This document shows, piece after piece, positions 14,777 through 22,904 of a DNA stretch of 22,939 nt. The stretch spans positions 1 to 22,939 of the forward strand of contig CAKOIB010000006.1 in NCBI GenBank assembly GCA_934086255.1, given 5' to 3'. Below the pieces are notes generated by a model that searched no databases, had not been told where the DNA came from, and saw nothing but the letters and a program-made list of their open reading frames with translations. Position 1 is the first letter of the stretch; every line of letters begins with the position of its first letter. This DNA is from an uncultured Bacilli bacterium (lineage in GTDB: Bacteria; Bacillota_I; Bacilli_A; RF39; UBA660). A program made the position numbers and the translations under genes.

Positions 14777-16304
14777 ATAAACTTAACTTATATGGATCAG
14801 AACTAGTACCAGTTCCACTTGATATTTTAACATTAGATGAAAGACTTAGGACTGGGCGATTTATCGGATTTTTAGTAGATTTTGTAAAGTCACTTCTTGT
14901 ACCACTAAAACCATTAGCAGAAATAAAGAAACTGGAATTATATATATCCGTACCTTGCGTAAGTAACAATTCTAATTTACCCTTGTATAGCCAATTATCT
15001 GAAGTGCAATAATTAAAATAAATCAAACCACCTCTTGGATCAACATAATCAACGCATTCTTTTGATGCTGCATATCCATAATCACTTGCATACATTATTG
15101 CTATTTTTTTAGAAGTATCATTTTGCATTATTGGATTTGTTTTATAATAATATACACCGGAATCATCATTTGCTTTTTTTCTTTCCATTTGCCACGTAAT
15201 GGATAAGCTTAAGGAGTTTTTATAACCGCCAAGATAATATTTAGTATTACCAATCATATTTTTTGCATCAACACTTAATGTATTATAATAATCATTATTC
15301 AAATATGTATTCAATGTCGAACCCGTCCAATCATTTAAGTATTTACCATTATCATCACATTTTTCACTTTGTTGGCCATCTTCATTTGGAGTACTTATGC
15401 AATCATTAAAGTTCATATTGCCAATAGATTCTTCTTTTATTATTTTGATTCTATTTTTCACATTACCATCTATGTCTTCAGTAGGTATTACTCCAATTAT
15501 TCTCCATACTTCATTATTAAATGTTACATAGTTTTTTACCACTGAATTCGAACCACGATATCTATATTCAGTTGCAAACTCATTATCAACTTGTAATGTA
15601 TCATCTACCTCATGTGTAACTTTTTCTAGCCCATCTGTACCCAGTGGTATATTTAGTATTGGTACTATTTCTTGTTTTTCTGGAGCTGCTTCATTGTTAA
15701 TATTTACTCTAAACTTATAAGAATATTTCTTTTCATTAAGTTTAGTTGTATCTACACTCTCATCAATCCAAGCTCTAAGTCTATAGCTTGTTACTACTTC
15801 TGCTTTATTATTTGAAAATATTTCTTCTTTAGAACTTAAAACTTTATTATTTAACTTTTCTATTGTTGTAGGTTCAACCACTACTGTTTCAGTACCACTT
15901 TCTACTTTTGTAAGATATACTTTAATTTCACTATCACTTAAAGGGTTATCTACTGTTAATGGTTCTAGTACTATGTTATAGTTTACTTTTCTTTGTGTAT
16001 CATCATTTGCTCTTGTTTTAATATATGATAATACTTGAAAGTCAAAGTAATTAGTAAGTACTTTACCTTCACTATCTTTAATAGGAAGTGCATTATCCAT
16101 TCCTATTTCATTTGATTCAGTATAACTCATCTTTACTTGTCCTGATAAGATGTTATTATTACCAGTCAGTACATCAGCACTAAACAACGCATATGTTCCT
16201 ATAGATATTATTGCTATCATAAATAATGATAAAAATATCATAAATAGCACTTTCTTTCCATTATAGTTAGTTAGTTTTGATCCAATCTTTAAATATTTGT
16301 TCAT
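14775..16304 (-). CDS. TasA/SipW-type secreted surface protein with DUF6273-like C-terminal region
   Basis: The 509-aa protein begins with a basic stretch and a hydrophobic segment (about 19-36) ending GTYALFSA, the pattern of SipW-dependent signal peptides seen in TasA and camelysin. Residues 45-205 form a TasA-like beta domain (opening NNNILSGQVKMSY). Residues 245-509 contain a second domain with VWRIIGVI, LNDWTGSTLNTYLN, MYASDYGYAAS, NRPVLSLSSNVKI and a closing SGTGTSSDPY repeat-like tail, as in DUF6273-type extracellular proteins. Several Cys (C302, C316, C417, C433) could form disulfides. It is probably a wall or matrix surface protein. No SipW peptidase is in the window. AAGGG precedes the ATG, and the gene appears monocistronic. 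Confidence 0.8.
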   Translation of the reverse strand: MNKYLKIGSKLTNYNGKKVLFMIFLSLFMIAIISIGTYALFSADVLTGNNNILSGQVKMSYTESNEIGMDNALPIKDSEGKVLTNYFDFQVLSYIKTRANDDTQRKVNYNIVLEPLTVDNPLSDSEIKVYLTKVESGTETVVVEPTTIEKLNNKVLSSKEEIFSNNKAEVVTSYRLRAWIDESVDTTKLNEKKYSYKFRVNINNEAAPEKQEIVPILNIPLGTDGLEKVTHEVDDTLQVDNEFATEYRYRGSNSVVKNYVTFNNEVWRIIGVIPTEDIDGNVKNRIKIIKEESIGNMNFNDCISTPNEDGQQSEKCDDNGKYLNDWTGSTLNTYLNNDYYNTLSVDAKNMIGNTKYYLGGYKNSLSLSITWQMERKKANDDSGVYYYKTNPIMQNDTSKKIAIMYASDYGYAASKECVDYVDPRGGLIYFNYCTSDNWLYKGKLELLLTQGTDIYNSSFFISANGFSGTRSDFTKSTKNPINRPVLSLSSNVKISSGTGTSSDPYKLSL

Positions 16305-16352
16305 ATTATTTTTCCCTTCTTTATTGTATCTTATGAATTAATTTTATAATAA

Positions 16353-16378
16353 AAATAGTACTTTTTCAAGTACTATTT
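16353..16378. repeat. 11-bp inverted repeat upstream of the surface protein gene
   Basis: AAATAGTACTT and AAGTACTATTT flank a four-base TTTC. It lies in the leader or promoter region of the minus-strand gene, where TTGAAA and TATAAA 15 bases apart overlap it. Each arm resembles the half-site of the palindrome at 1603-1630, though the spacing differs. Confidence 0.6.
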
Positions 16379-16406
16379 CTCTTTTTATTTCTTCCACTCA
16401 ATAAAC

Positions 16407-16435
16407 TTGACACGCAAACATTTATTTGTTATTAT
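16407..16435 (+). promoter_or_regulatory. Near-consensus promoter of a short RNA
   Basis: TTGACA (16407-16412), exactly 17 bases, then TATTAT (16430-16435). It is the best -35 match in the window. Transcription would begin near 16442. Confidence 0.8.
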
Positions 16436-16533
16436 TGTTTTAGGAGATATTCTAATTGTTGGTACTCCTCTGTTCTGTGCTGCCTTTTGGGGGTATAGAA
16501 TGGTGGTGATAATTATGTGGAAAGGTGTTAATT

Positions 16534-16596
16534 ATGTACGGTTTGATAGCGTTTTGCGTTGTTATATTGTTATTAATTATTGCAACAAAACATTAA
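16534..16596 (+). CDS. 20-aa hydrophobic peptide, candidate type I toxin
   Basis: ATG 16534 follows AAAGGTG by six bases and encodes MYGLIAFCVVILLLIIATKH, a single membrane-spanning peptide with a short polar tail. It lies in an RNA of about 200 nt bounded by a near-consensus promoter (16407) and a strong hairpin (16604-16637). The 5' leader GTTGGTACT (16458-16466) is exactly complementary to AGTACCAAC (16607-16615) in the terminator stem, so the full-length RNA can close on itself. Such 5'-3' pairing keeps several type I toxin mRNAs silent. An overlapping frame from ATG 16500 gives a 49-aa peptide, but it runs through the terminator hairpin and is less likely. The toxin role is inferred from architecture; no family is recognised. 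Confidence 0.5.
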   Translation: MYGLIAFCVVILLLIIATKH

Positions 16597-16603
16597 TTAA
16601 AGA

Positions 16604-16640
16604 AGAAGTACCAACTCAACTAAGAGTCGGTACTTCTCTT
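16604..16640. terminator. Hairpin terminator of the short RNA, probably bidirectional
   Basis: AGAAGTACC pairs with GGTACTTCT and, inside, ACTC with GAGT, giving 13 pairs around a short loop. On the plus strand CTTCATATTT follows. On the minus strand CTTCTTTAATT follows. Confidence 0.75.
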
Positions 16641-16742
16641 CATATTTAAAAAACTACATAGAACAGAGACAGTACTAACCGCCAAATTAGTATATCTCTT
16701 TTTAATATTTCATATTATTTAAAATATTTAACTAAAATATCT

Positions 16743-16850
16743 GTTCTACTTATAATCATCCTTTTACTATTGATTATCATCTTAGTAATACTTTAAGTAA
16801 TAATTAATATTAATTGCGACGTCTCTCTACTTTAGGGAAACGTCTCTTTT
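16743..16850 (+). other. Second, start-less hydrophobic frame with terminator
   Basis: The frame 16743-16796 reads VLLIIILLLLIIILVIL and stops at TAA, but no ATG, GTG or usable TTG precedes it. It is followed by a hairpin GACGTCTC/GAAACGTC (16818-16844, one mismatch) and TCTCTTTTTG. The order of hydrophobic frame and terminator repeats that of 16534-16640, so this may be a decayed second unit. A string of AT-rich codons can also give such a frame by chance. Confidence 0.3.
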
Positions 16851-16898
16851 TGTTTCAAACTTGAAGCTGATGTTCATAAAAAACGTGCTTCTATATAT

Positions 16899-16927
16899 AA
16901 TATACTACTTTTAGTAGCTTTATACAA
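16899..16927 (-). promoter_or_regulatory. Possible promoter for an antisense RNA
   Basis: TTGTAT (16927-16922), 17 bases, TATATT (16904-16899) on the minus strand. A transcript would start near 16892 and run antisense across the hairpin at 16818-16844. Confidence 0.35.
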
Positions 16928-16955
16928 GTAATTTCTTTTATTTTTGTAAGAACGT

Positions 16956-17633
16956 TTACTTAATAATATCCCTAATTACATAACTAGTAATAAGTAATCC
17001 TGCACTAGCAGGTACAAAACTATTACTACCAATACTCTTTGTTTCCTTATTTATAATTGGTTTTTCTGTTGATGAAACACAAGTTATTTTTCCTTTAATA
17101 TTCTCATCCTTAACCCATTTTCTAAGTATTTTTGCTATCTTATCATAACTAGTTTTCCTTATATCAGTTATTTCCAATTTTGAAGGATCTAGTTTATAAC
17201 CAGTTCCCATTGATGTAATAAACTTAATCTTTCTATCTAAACACTCTTTAATCAATAATTTTTTTGTTATTATATGATCACAACAATCTATTAAATAATC
17301 AATTTTATAATCAAAAAGCTCTTTATAATTAGATTCATCTATAAACCTATCTATTTTTACTATCTTTACCTTATCATTTATATCCATTATTCTTTCATAA
17401 AAAGCATCTGTTTTCTTTTTATTTATATTACTTCTTGTAGCAATAATTTGTCTATTTAAATTAGTTTCATCTATCCTATCAAAATCTACTAGTACAATAT
17501 TTTCAATACCACATCTTATTAATGATTCAACAACATATCCTCCGACTCCCCCAAGTCCAATTACTAAAATATTTTTTTCTTTAATTTTATTTATATTTTC
17601 ATTTCCAATTAATATTTCTAATCTTTCTAACAT
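16956..17633 (-). CDS. tcdA: tRNA threonylcarbamoyladenosine dehydratase (TcdA/YgdL family)
   Basis: An E1-like enzyme that converts t6A37 of ANN-decoding tRNAs to its cyclic form with ATP. The 225-aa protein shows the Rossmann loop GLGGVGG (26-32), the acidic end of strand 2 (VDFDRIDETNLNRQ, 49-62), and the family segment SMGTGYKLDPSKLEITDI followed by a KTSYDKIAK motif. That last region distinguishes TcdA from ThiF and MoeB. There is no CxxC zinc pair, as expected. TATGGAGGC precedes the ATG. It is the last gene of the tad-yebC-tcdA run, 26 bases after yebC. No clear terminator is seen downstream. Confidence 0.9.
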   Translation of the reverse strand: MLERLEILIGNENINKIKEKNILVIGLGGVGGYVVESLIRCGIENIVLVDFDRIDETNLNRQIIATRSNINKKKTDAFYERIMDINDKVKIVKIDRFIDESNYKELFDYKIDYLIDCCDHIITKKLLIKECLDRKIKFITSMGTGYKLDPSKLEITDIRKTSYDKIAKILRKWVKDENIKGKITCVSSTEKPIINKETKSIGSNSFVPASAGLLITSYVIRDIIK

Positions 17634-17659
17634 ATTGCCTCCATAAAAAAAGAATATTT

Positions 17660-18385
17660 CTATTCTTCTTCATTTAAATTAGTATATACATCTTGAACAT
17701 CTTCAATGTCCTCTAAAGCATCAACTAAATTATATATTTTTTCTTTATGAGTCTCATCTAAAGATACAGTCATATTAGGAATAAATCTAACTTCATTCAT
17801 TATTTTATCCTCAATACCAGAGTCTTCTAGAGCTTTATTCATATTAATAAAGTTTTCAAAAGTAGTATAAATAACATATGAATCGTCTTCTACTAAGAAG
17901 TCTAATGCATCATTATCTAGTGCAATCATCATTACATCATCTTCATTATATGTTTTAGGTAGTACTATAACACCTTTCTTTTCAAACATATAACTAACTG
18001 ATCCATCAGTACCTAAATTACCTCCACGTTTAGTAAAGGCAGCACGTACCATACTAGCAGTTCTATTTCTATTATCTGTTAGGCAATCTACCATAACTGC
18101 TACTCCATTTGGTCCATATCCTTCATACCTTACTGCTTCATAATTTGTTGAATCACTAGCATTATGCGCTTTATCAATAGCAGCCTGTATTCTATCTTTT
18201 GGCATATTTTCTGCTTTTGCTTTATCAATAATCATTCTAAGCGAAGGATTATTATCAGGATTTTTGTCTCCTCCTTTAGCGGCTACATAGATTTCTTTAG
18301 TAAGTTTTTGAAATACTTTACTTCTTTCAGCATCTATTAAACCCTTTTTTCTTTTAATTGTTGCCCATTTTGAATGTCCACTCAT
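17660..18385 (-). CDS. yebC: YebC/PmpR family protein
   Basis: A full-length (241 aa) YebC/PmpR/TACO1 family member, opening MSGHSKWATIKRKKGLIDAE as nearly all members do. It contains the glycine-rich YEGYGPNGVAV segment and the middle NRNRTASMVRAAFTKRGGNLG. The family was first described as transcription regulators; more recent work links YebC-type proteins to ribosomes translating difficult motifs. AAGGAGG lies in the 11-base gap after tadC, so the gene is almost certainly read from the same transcript as the pilus genes. tcdA follows 26 bases later. Confidence 0.95.
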   Translation of the reverse strand: MSGHSKWATIKRKKGLIDAERSKVFQKLTKEIYVAAKGGDKNPDNNPSLRMIIDKAKAENMPKDRIQAAIDKAHNASDSTNYEAVRYEGYGPNGVAVMVDCLTDNRNRTASMVRAAFTKRGGNLGTDGSVSYMFEKKGVIVLPKTYNEDDVMMIALDNDALDFLVEDDSYVIYTTFENFINMNKALEDSGIEDKIMNEVRFIPNMTVSLDETHKEKIYNLVDALEDIEDVQDVYTNLNEEE

Positions 18386-18396
18386 ATTATTCCTCC

Positions 18397-19101
18397 TTAA
18401 TTAAGTAATTTAATTAACATTGGTCCAAGCAGTAAAAGTAATAACAATGGTATAAAAAATATTACTGATACTATGCTTATTTTTACTGGCATTTTACTAA
18501 TTATTGCTTTAGTCTCTAATACTCTTTTTTCTCTTAAATAATCTATTTGATTATACATAGTTTCCACTATATCATTACCAAAAGTATTAGCTTGTTGAAT
18601 ATTTAATATTATATTATTTACCGTATCACTAGGTATTCTTTTCCTTAAATCCTCTAAAGAACTATTTAAATCCTTCCCAAGAGTTATATCCTTCAATACC
18701 TTTTGAATCTCTAATGATAAAGATGAATCTATATTCCTTGAAGTTATTTCAAGTGACGTTTTAATAGTCCTTCCTGCCTCAAGAGAAAGCGCAAACACTT
18801 CAAAGAAATAAAGTGCATCTTGTTCTAGTACTTTTCTTTTTTCATTTATTTTAGTATCAAGTACAATTGGTATAAATAATACATATACTAAAAACGCAAT
18901 AATTGGTGCAAGTAAATAACCAAAACTCAAGAAATATAATATCACAAAAAACACCAAAATAGAAGACACTAATCTAATATTTAATAATTTTATTGCATCA
19001 TATTTAGAATCTATTCCTAAATAAGCAACTTTTTCTTGCATCTTTTTAATTTGCTTTGCACTATATATTTTATATTCTATAATATTTTTTTTATTTCTCA
19101 T
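18397..19101 (-). CDS. tadC: TadC-like pilus assembly membrane protein
   Basis: A T2SSF-domain inner-membrane platform protein of the Tad/Flp pilus, 234 aa, at the short end for TadC. Membrane segments lie at about 47-83 and 206-232. Between them is the cytoplasmic helical domain with FEVFALSLEAGRTIKTSLEI and QQANTFGNDIVETM, typical of the family. It is expected to pair with TadB and rest on the CpaF ATPase. Its ATG comes one base after the tadB stop, so its ribosome site lies within tadB and translation is probably coupled. Confidence 0.88.
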   Translation of the reverse strand: MRNKKNIIEYKIYSAKQIKKMQEKVAYLGIDSKYDAIKLLNIRLVSSILVFFVILYFLSFGYLLAPIIAFLVYVLFIPIVLDTKINEKRKVLEQDALYFFEVFALSLEAGRTIKTSLEITSRNIDSSLSLEIQKVLKDITLGKDLNSSLEDLRKRIPSDTVNNIILNIQQANTFGNDIVETMYNQIDYLREKRVLETKAIISKMPVKISIVSVIFFIPLLLLLLLGPMLIKLLN

Positions 19102-19102
19102 G

Positions 19103-20104
19103 TTACCACTCTCTTATCTTTACTATTTTCTTTACTAATACTATATATACTATATATATTAAAATAATTAAAACCAATATTAAATTACCAAGTGGCTCCT
19201 TAATAAGGGGTATAAAATAAGTAGGATCCATAAAATAAATAAGCACAAATATTATAAATGGAATAGCAACAAGTACCTTAAATACAAAATTAGATAATGC
19301 AAGAGTCGAAGACATCTCATCCTTTATTCTTTTTCTTTCTATAAAGCTTCTTTCAATTGATGAGAATATTTTAGTAATTTTACCACCAGTTTCATTTAGT
19401 ATTACTAAAGATGATGCCATATATTTTACTTCTTCTAACTTAACACGAGAAGCAAATCTATCAAATACTACCTCTAATTCCAAACCATAAGTTAAATCAA
19501 TTAATATTTTCTTAAACTCATTACTAATTGGACCTTCTAATTCTGTTGATACTAACTCTACTGCTTGCATTATACTTCTTCCTGATTTAAAAGCATTATT
19601 CATAATAATAACTGCTTTTAAAAAATCTTGTTCTATTCTTTTTTCTTCTTTTTTCTCTCTTATTTTTAAAAACACATCAAGAATAAAGAATCCAAATAAG
19701 AATGATATTAGTATTTGAAAAAAAGAAAACATTTTAAACTTTAATATATTAGATATTATACTTAAAAATACTGCAAGTATTGAAAACAATATTTTTTTAG
19801 ATATAAAATCCATACTAGTTTGTTTATGTGTATCATCTACTACTACGAATTTTTCATATCTTTTACTATAATCCTTACAAACCTTACTTTTACTAATAGT
19901 ATTACTAATTGATTTAATAACTGAGTAATATAAGTTTTGCAATTTTTCTATAAACGATATTGGTTTATCAGATAAAGCAGTAATAGAAAAACTAGATATT
20001 CTTTTTTCCTTTGATATTGAATTAAGTATTTTTAATGCTTGTAAAAAGACAATAATTATTATTAAAATTATTATAAGTTGTAATGTAATATATAATTTTT
20101 CCAT
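19103..20104 (-). CDS. tadB: TadB-like pilus assembly membrane protein
   Basis: The second T2SSF platform protein of the Tad system, 333 aa. A membrane segment lies at 6-26, two more around 107-147, then the cytoplasmic domain with MNNAFKSGRSIMQAVELVSTELEGP and SLVILNETGGKI, and two closing membrane segments at about 275-325. The Gly-Arg-Ser turn and the LxLEVVFDRF region are typical of TadB. AAGGAGAC precedes the ATG. It lies 20 bases after cpaF and is followed immediately by tadC. Confidence 0.9.
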   Translation of the reverse strand: MEKLYITLQLIIILIIIIVFLQALKILNSISKEKRISSFSITALSDKPISFIEKLQNLYYSVIKSISNTISKSKVCKDYSKRYEKFVVVDDTHKQTSMDFISKKILFSILAVFLSIISNILKFKMFSFFQILISFLFGFFILDVFLKIREKKEEKRIEQDFLKAVIIMNNAFKSGRSIMQAVELVSTELEGPISNEFKKILIDLTYGLELEVVFDRFASRVKLEEVKYMASSLVILNETGGKITKIFSSIERSFIERKRIKDEMSSTLALSNFVFKVLVAIPFIIFVLIYFMDPTYFIPLIKEPLGNLILVLIILIYIVYIVLVKKIVKIREW

Positions 20105-20124
20105 AGTTATTGTCTCCTTTCTAT

Positions 20125-21462
20125 TTACATTAATTTTTCAAATATATCATCTACGTCTGTAATACCTTTACTTTTAATCTTATTATACACTTTAGGAACA
20201 TACTTGTATAAAACAAACGAACCATTTACTTCACCACTTTCAGTAAGACCCTTTTGTTTAAAAGCAAATATTTCTTTTAAATTAATTCTATCATCTTTCA
20301 ATCCACATACTTCACATATTGAAGTAATTTTTCTTTTACCATCCGATAATCTTTCTATATTAACCACTATATCAATAGCATTTTCTATATATTCTCTTAT
20401 TGCTAGTACTGGTATTTGAATACCTGCCATAAGTACCATTGTTTCAAGTCTATTTAATGCATCTGATGCTCCATTAGCATGTAATGTTGATAAAGAACCT
20501 TCATGCCCTGTATTCATTGCTTGTAACATATCAAATGCTTCTTTACCACGTACTTCTCCGACGATTATACGATCTGGTCTCATACGAAGAGAGTTTATTA
20601 CTAAATCTCTTATTGTTACTTCTCCTTCTTTTTCATAATTCATTGTTCTAGTCTCTAAAGAAATAACATGATTTTGTTTTAGTTTTAACTCTGCAGCATC
20701 TTCAATTGTAATAATTCTTTCGTCTCCCGGTATAAATGATGATAAAACATTAAGTACTGTAGTTTTACCAGAACCAGTCCCACCACATACTAATATATTA
20801 AGTTTAGCTCTAACACAAGCATCCAAAAACCTTGCCATATATGGTGTAAATGTACCATTTCTAATTAAGTCATCAGCGGTAGATAAGTTTTCCTTAAACT
20901 TTCTTATAGTAAGCACCGGCCCATTAAGAGCAAGCGGAGGTATTACAGCATTAATTCTAGATCCATCACTAAGTCTTGAATCAACCATAGGATTAGCTAT
21001 ATCTATAGTTCTACCAAGAGGTTGTATCATCCTTTGAATTGTCCTTATAATATGTTCATCATTTATAAAAGATACTGATTCATCCTTAATAATTTTTCCA
21101 TCTATTTCAATATATATTTCATCCGGAGCATTAACCATTATTTCAGTAATACTCTTATCATCTAATAATTCAGTAATTGGACCATACCCATTTATTTCAT
21201 TTTCAATTAAGTTAAATATATGGTTTCTTTCTAAATTAGTTAAATCATAACCCTCAAGTGATGTATTAATTTCATCATTAATGTATTCTTCAAGATACTT
21301 ACTATCTGATAAATCATTATCTATTATATTTTGTATTATTTTATTTCTTAAAGAATCTAATAAGTTTTTATCTTTAAAAACACTGTAATCACTAACTTCA
21401 GAATTAATGTAATTACTTTTTTTATTTTCTATTTCAAATAACTCAGAAAGTGTTTTTCTCAT
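20125..21462 (-). CDS. cpaF: CpaF/TadA secretion ATPase
   Basis: The hexameric motor ATPase that drives Flp pilus assembly. At 445 aa it has family length. Visible motifs: Walker A GGTGSGKT (227-234), Asp box RIITIEDAAEL (249-259), Walker B RIIVGEVRG (298-306) and His box GHEGSLSTLHAN (319-330). An N-terminal domain (about 75-180, with EIMVNAPDEIYIE) matches CpaF rather than PilB or VirB11. Its ATG overlaps the cpaE stop in an ATGA arrangement. Confidence 0.95.
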   Translation of the reverse strand: MRKTLSELFEIENKKSNYINSEVSDYSVFKDKNLLDSLRNKIIQNIIDNDLSDSKYLEEYINDEINTSLEGYDLTNLERNHIFNLIENEINGYGPITELLDDKSITEIMVNAPDEIYIEIDGKIIKDESVSFINDEHIIRTIQRMIQPLGRTIDIANPMVDSRLSDGSRINAVIPPLALNGPVLTIRKFKENLSTADDLIRNGTFTPYMARFLDACVRAKLNILVCGGTGSGKTTVLNVLSSFIPGDERIITIEDAAELKLKQNHVISLETRTMNYEKEGEVTIRDLVINSLRMRPDRIIVGEVRGKEAFDMLQAMNTGHEGSLSTLHANGASDALNRLETMVLMAGIQIPVLAIREYIENAIDIVVNIERLSDGKRKITSICEVCGLKDDRINLKEIFAFKQKGLTESGEVNGSFVLYKYVPKVYNKIKSKGITDVDDIFEKLM

Positions 21463-22205
21463 TTAGACACCTCCTCAATAAGCTTTTTTGCAATCAATTC
21501 ATAATGCTTATTATCTTTTCTATTATTTAATAAAACAGGTATTTGTCCTGATGATATTATCTTATCTATCTTACTAAAATGAAGCGTTTTAGGAATAGTA
21601 TAATCTATATTAGATTTAATAATAGTCCTAATATCATAAGAATTATAATAATTTCTATCAAATATTGACTCATTTAATACAGTAGAATAATTAGTATAAT
21701 TAGCATCCTTTAATATTGATACAAAAGTCCTAGTATTTTTAAGAGAATATAAATCATTACTAAATAACACTAATATACTATCAGAATTATCAAACAAAAT
21801 AACATTAACCTCATTTAAAACATGAGTAGTATCTATAAGAATAACATCATACTTATATAAAACACTATTTAAGATTAAAGGAATATATTTAGAATCAATC
21901 TTATTAGCCTGTCTAGGATCCTTAGGAGAAGAAATTATATCAATATTATCATTATATTTATAAATATAATCTTCAACCTTTTCATATCTATTATTAGATA
22001 AATCAAGTACTAAATTAAAAACTGTTTTATCACATTTTAAGTTTAGAGAAAGAGCAATATCTCCCCCGAATAAATCAAAATCAATAATTAAAACCTTATA
22101 TCCAAGTAAATGATAAGATCCTGCTAAATTAAGAGTAGTAATAGTTTTACCCACACCACCCGTTGTTGATGTAATTGATATAATTTTCCCTTTATCCTTT
22201 TTCAT
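21459..22205 (-). CDS. cpaE: CpaE-like ParA/MinD-family ATPase
   Basis: A MinD/ParA-type ATPase of 248 aa, expected to place the Tad machine at its cell site. The P-loop reads TTGGVGKT (14-21): the signature lysine normally found at the start of the deviant Walker A motif is replaced by Thr, while K20 of the loop proper is kept. Asp residues of the A' motif (IIDFDLFGGD, 40-49) and VILIDT (about 115) are present. It lacks the N-terminal receiver-like domain of Caulobacter CpaE. AAGAAGGG precedes the ATG. It overlaps cpaF by four bases. Confidence 0.88.
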   Translation of the reverse strand: MKKDKGKIISITSTTGGVGKTITTLNLAGSYHLLGYKVLIIDFDLFGGDIALSLNLKCDKTVFNLVLDLSNNRYEKVEDYIYKYNDNIDIISSPKDPRQANKIDSKYIPLILNSVLYKYDVILIDTTHVLNEVNVILFDNSDSILVLFSNDLYSLKNTRTFVSILKDANYTNYSTVLNESIFDRNYYNSYDIRTIIKSNIDYTIPKTLHFSKIDKIISSGQIPVLLNNRKDNKHYELIAKKLIEEVSK

Positions 22206-22207
22206 AA

Positions 22208-22567
22208 TTAACCCTTCTTTATTCTTATTTTATTGTTTGAATCAACATATCCTGTACTTATTGAATCCAAGTTATATTTTTTTATTCCTATAATAGAACC
22301 AAATAATGAATCCACTTGTTTTTTAAGATGCACTTCACTATTTGTAATATTTATTACTTTAACATCAGCATCATTATCTAATATTAGTCGTTCTATTTCT
22401 ATTTTATCTTTATTCATTAAAACATAATTCATCGCAATAGAGGAAAGATTATCTAATTTATTATTATTTATTTTAATATAACAAGTATCAAATATATAAG
22501 CAAATATTATAATAAATACTGGTAATAAAAAGACAAATAATACTAATGATTGACCCTTATTGTTCAT
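22208..22567 (-). CDS. TadE/TadF-like pseudopilin
   Basis: A 119-aa protein opening MNNKGQSLVLFVFLLPVFIIIF, the KGQ-x-LV-to-hydrophobic-segment start of TadE/TadF minor pseudopilins, with a variable exterior domain after about residue 30. The usual Glu five residues into the hydrophobic stretch (as in KGQALVEF of its neighbour) is Leu-Phe here, so it is the more divergent of the two. It overlaps the upstream TadE-like gene by 11 bases and lies two bases before cpaE. Confidence 0.8.
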   Translation of the reverse strand: MNNKGQSLVLFVFLLPVFIIIFAYIFDTCYIKINNNKLDNLSSIAMNYVLMNKDKIEIERLILDNDADVKVINITNSEVHLKKQVDSLFGSIIGIKKYNLDSISTGYVDSNNKIRIKKG

Positions 22568-22904
22568 TGAATAACACCCTCTTGGTAGTTATTTTATATG
22601 GATTTTTTAAAAATGATGATGCAAATGGTGTAATAAGATTCACTTTCTTAGTAAGTACTATTTCAAGTTTATCACCTTGATAATTATATTTCATCACAGT
22701 ATCAGAGTCTAATAATTTATTTATTTCATCATAACTTTTTCCATTTTGTTGATAAATAGATACATTATCCATTACTCCTTCAAGACTGTTTTTATTATAA
22801 AAAACAAAAGCAAAGTCTATTACAACGAATAGTATCATAATAATAATTGGAAGTATGATTACAAACTCTACTAAAGCTTGACCTTTATTATTTTTTTTCA
22901 ACAC
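22557..22904 (-). CDS. tadE: TadE-like pseudopilin
   Basis: A roughly 115-aa minor pseudopilin of the Tad system. KKNNKGQALVEF leads into a hydrophobic segment (ILPIIIMILFVVIDFAFVFY), with Glu at the position typical of TadE and type IV pilins, then a small exterior domain. The start is uncertain. GTG 22904 or TTG 22901 are best served by GGGGAAGG; a GTG at 22928 would add eight residues with a poorer site. It overlaps the next pseudopilin gene. Confidence 0.82.
   Translation of the reverse strand: MLKKNNKGQALVEFVIILPIIIMILFVVIDFAFVFYNKNSLEGVMDNVSIYQQNGKSYDEINKLLDSDTVMKYNYQGDKLEIVLTKKVNLITPFASSFLKNPYKITTKRVLFNEQ

Larger units (their letters stand above)
16444..16698. repeat. Inverted copies of the RNA leader flanking the toxin-like ORF
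   Basis: 16444-16479 on the plus strand (GAGATATTCTAATT, then GTTGGTACTCCTCTGTTCTGTG) recurs on the minus strand at 16698-16657 (GAGATATACTAATT, then GTTAGTACTGTCTCTGTTCTATG, with a few extra bases between). The two copies face each other across the toxin-like ORF and its terminator. The minus copy therefore looks like the start of a convergent RNA. Confidence 0.7.

Noticed and set aside
16407..16649. 80-codon plus-strand ORF starting with TTG
   Set aside because: The TTG is the first triplet of the -35 box TTGACA and the frame runs through the terminator hairpin, so this cannot be the translated frame as written.
16444..16698. Fst/par-type type I system
   Set aside because: Par loci need direct repeats to make complementary RNA ends; here the repeats are inverted, and the peptide does not resemble Fst.
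20204..20419. 71-codon plus-strand ORF inside cpaF
   Set aside because: Antisense shadow; the minus frame has all CpaF motifs.
22233..22427. 64-codon plus-strand ORF inside the second pseudopilin gene
   Set aside because: Antisense shadow with no start signals.
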